Positions 13,320-14,234 of a DNA stretch of 14,234 bases are shown one piece after another (positions within the stretch are counted from its first letter, which is position 1; each line of letters begins with the position of its first letter). Both the position numbers and the translations under genes were made by a program. Under the pieces are notes generated by a model, which searched no databases, was not told where the DNA came from, and was given only the letters and a program-made list of their open reading frames with translations. The stretch lies in the NCBI GenBank assembly GCA_937901435.1, contig CALGTJ010000569.1, positions 1 to 14,234 on the forward strand, given 5' to 3'. This DNA is from an uncultured Rhodobacter sp. Lineage in GTDB: Bacteria > Pseudomonadota > Alphaproteobacteria > Rhodobacterales > Rhodobacteraceae.

Positions 13320-13725
13320 AGGCTGTTTCGGCGTCGCGCCCACTTTGCAGCGCGTGATGTCGCCCCACCAAAGCCCGTGCCACCCAGACCAGCAGGGCAG
13401 CAAGGAAGACGCCGGCAAGGCTTGCAACAAAATCCACCAAAGACGCAGAGCGCCCCGGAATCACCAGTTGCGCATACTCGATCAGATTGGCACTGGCCAC
13501 CAGCGCCATGACAACACTGGCCAGACCAAGAATATCGATCAGCGCGACCGTCAGGACGGCGAACACCAACCCATAGGCCAAAGGCATGATATCGCTGGGC
13601 AAATGCATGTCCGTCGCCAGAGTGCCCAAGGCAAACAGCCCCCAGACCCCCAGAAAGACCACCGGATAGATCGCAGCACTTATCACGAGGGACGTCAAAA
13701 TCGTGCGCAGGGTGTCTTTGGTCAT
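13318..13725 (-). CDS. VanZ-like small membrane protein
   Basis: The 135-residue product has four hydrophobic segments (about 9-36, 46-66, 68-80 and 96-120). The stretch NLIEYAQLVIPGRSASLVDFVASLAG (80-105) matches the VanZ-family signature, in which an E..Q..VPGR..S..D..AN..G pattern is typical. SDIMPLAYGLVFAVLTVAL would be the first VanZ helix pair. VanZ-like proteins are widespread, and most have no demonstrated link to glycopeptide resistance, so none is claimed here. The start is the ATG at 13723-13725, with GGAGAG upstream and the first membrane segment right after. It lies 140 bases downstream of pgi on the same strand. Confidence 0.75.
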   Translation of the reverse strand: MTKDTLRTILTSLVISAAIYPVVFLGVWGLFALGTLATDMHLPSDIMPLAYGLVFAVLTVALIDILGLASVVMALVASANLIEYAQLVIPGRSASLVDFVASLAGVFLAALLVWVARALVGRHHALQSGRDAETA

Positions 13726-13841
13726 GGGGCTCTCCAATGCGGCGGTGATCCCCCTGAATGCCAGAATAATATGGCAATTCTTCGACGCAAGGCCGCGCCA
13801 ATCAAACGGGATCACGCCCGGAGCTGGCACCAGAACAGAGC

Positions 13842-13856
13842 GCAGGCACAGCCTGC
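13842..13856 (-). terminator. Possible stem-loop downstream of pgi
   Basis: GCAGGC (13842-13847) and GCCTGC (13851-13856) form a perfect 6-bp stem with a three-base loop, about 10 bases past the pgi stop. On the minus strand it is followed by GCTCTGTTCTGG, a weak T-containing tail. Confidence 0.35.
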
Positions 13857-13865
13857 TCAATTCGG

Positions 13866-14234
13866 TCAAGCCTGATCGGTCAGATAGCGCACCAGTTGCG
13901 CGGTAGAGCCGTCTTTGCCCTCGACCGAGTCGACGCCCGACAAAACCGGCTCTAACGCGACAGCCAGTTCCTTGCCCAGTTCGACCCCCCACTGATCGAA
14001 AGAATTGATGCCAAGGATCACCCCTTCGACAAACACACGGTGCTCATAAAGCGCAAGAATCTGGCCCAGCATCCGCGGCGTCAATTTCGGGTAGACCAGC
14101 GTGGTAGAGGGGCGATTGCCCGGAAAGACGCGGTGGCGCGCCTGTCGATCCAGTTCTGCGCCCTCGAACTTGCCCGCCACCTTGGCCCGCGCTTCGTCCA
14201 GCGAGCGGCCGCGCAGCAACGCCTCGGATTGGGC
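13866..14234 (-). CDS. pgi: Glucose-6-phosphate isomerase, C-terminal part (cut by the window edge)
   Basis: Pgi interconverts glucose-6-phosphate and fructose-6-phosphate in the cytosol. The 122 visible codons form its C-terminus. They begin in frame at the window edge with [15 protein letters not shown] and contain [46 protein letters not shown] and VELGKELA, all diagnostic of the family, including the [14 protein letters not shown] signature. The conserved lysine of the active site in that signature is present. The true start lies beyond position 14234, so this is a partial gene, not a broken one. The stop is TGA at 13866-13868. Confidence 0.96.
   Translation of the reverse strand, partial: AQSEALLRGRSLDEARAKVAGKFEGAELDRQARHRVFPGNRPSTTLVYPKLTPRMLGQILALYEHRVFVEGVILGINSFDQWGVELGKELAVALEPVLSGVDSVEGKDGSTAQLVRYLTDQA

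Noticed and set aside
1..14234. Defence system, CRISPR array, prophage, insertion sequence or tRNA
   Set aside because: No repeat-spacer pattern, transposase, integrase, nuclease, toxin-antitoxin pair or tRNA-like fold was seen on either strand.

Overview
The window looks like ordinary chromosomal DNA from a high-GC alphaproteobacterium, most likely Rhodobacterales (Roseobacter group). Three things suggest this: a tatA-tatB-tatC operon that runs straight into a DUF815 AAA ATPase, a TatA with an FGRGKI hinge, and a pair of Hedgehog/intein (Hint_2-type) proteins of the kind common in marine Rhodobacteraceae. This is recognition from memory, not a database search. I see no rRNA, tRNA, CRISPR array, transposase, integrase or phage gene.

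Layout. Positions 105-3426 (minus strand): a secreted acidic protein of unknown function, then (in transcription order tatA, tatB, tatC, AAA ATPase) the Tat protein-export operon, with 4-base overlaps at the last two junctions. Positions 3427-3655 are a divergent promoter region with a hairpin in the tatA leader and three TGTCA/TGACA half-sites in front of a YafY-type HTH/WYL regulator (3656-4339, plus). A small exported or membrane-anchored protein with eight cysteines follows (4413-4760, plus). Positions 4770-6828 (minus) carry an iron(III)/polyamine-type ABC ATPase without its partner genes, and a short-chain dehydrogenase relative lacking the YxxxK motif.

Positions 7129-9157 hold two convergent Hint-domain genes. 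One has canonical Cys and His residues. The other has Ser and Gln at the same aligned places. Positions 9484-11091 encode peptide-chain release factor 3 (prfC). Positions 11210-11347 (minus) encode a 45-residue single-span membrane protein, easily missed, with a terminator hairpin over its stop codon. A 396-base divergent spacer leads to a DEAD-box RNA helicase of the RhlE type (11744-13264, plus). The window ends with a VanZ-like membrane protein (13318-13725, minus) and the C-terminal part of glucose-6-phosphate isomerase (pgi), cut by the right edge.

The only clear functional unit is the Tat operon: TatA/B/C form the twin-arginine translocase, and the co-transcribed ATPase is a plausible but unproven partner. 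The other genes are a mixture of housekeeping (prfC, rhlE, pgi) and accessory functions. I find no evidence for a defence island or biosynthetic cluster. The most promising under-described items are the 45-aa membrane protein, the eight-Cys protein beside the regulator, and the mismatched Hint pair.
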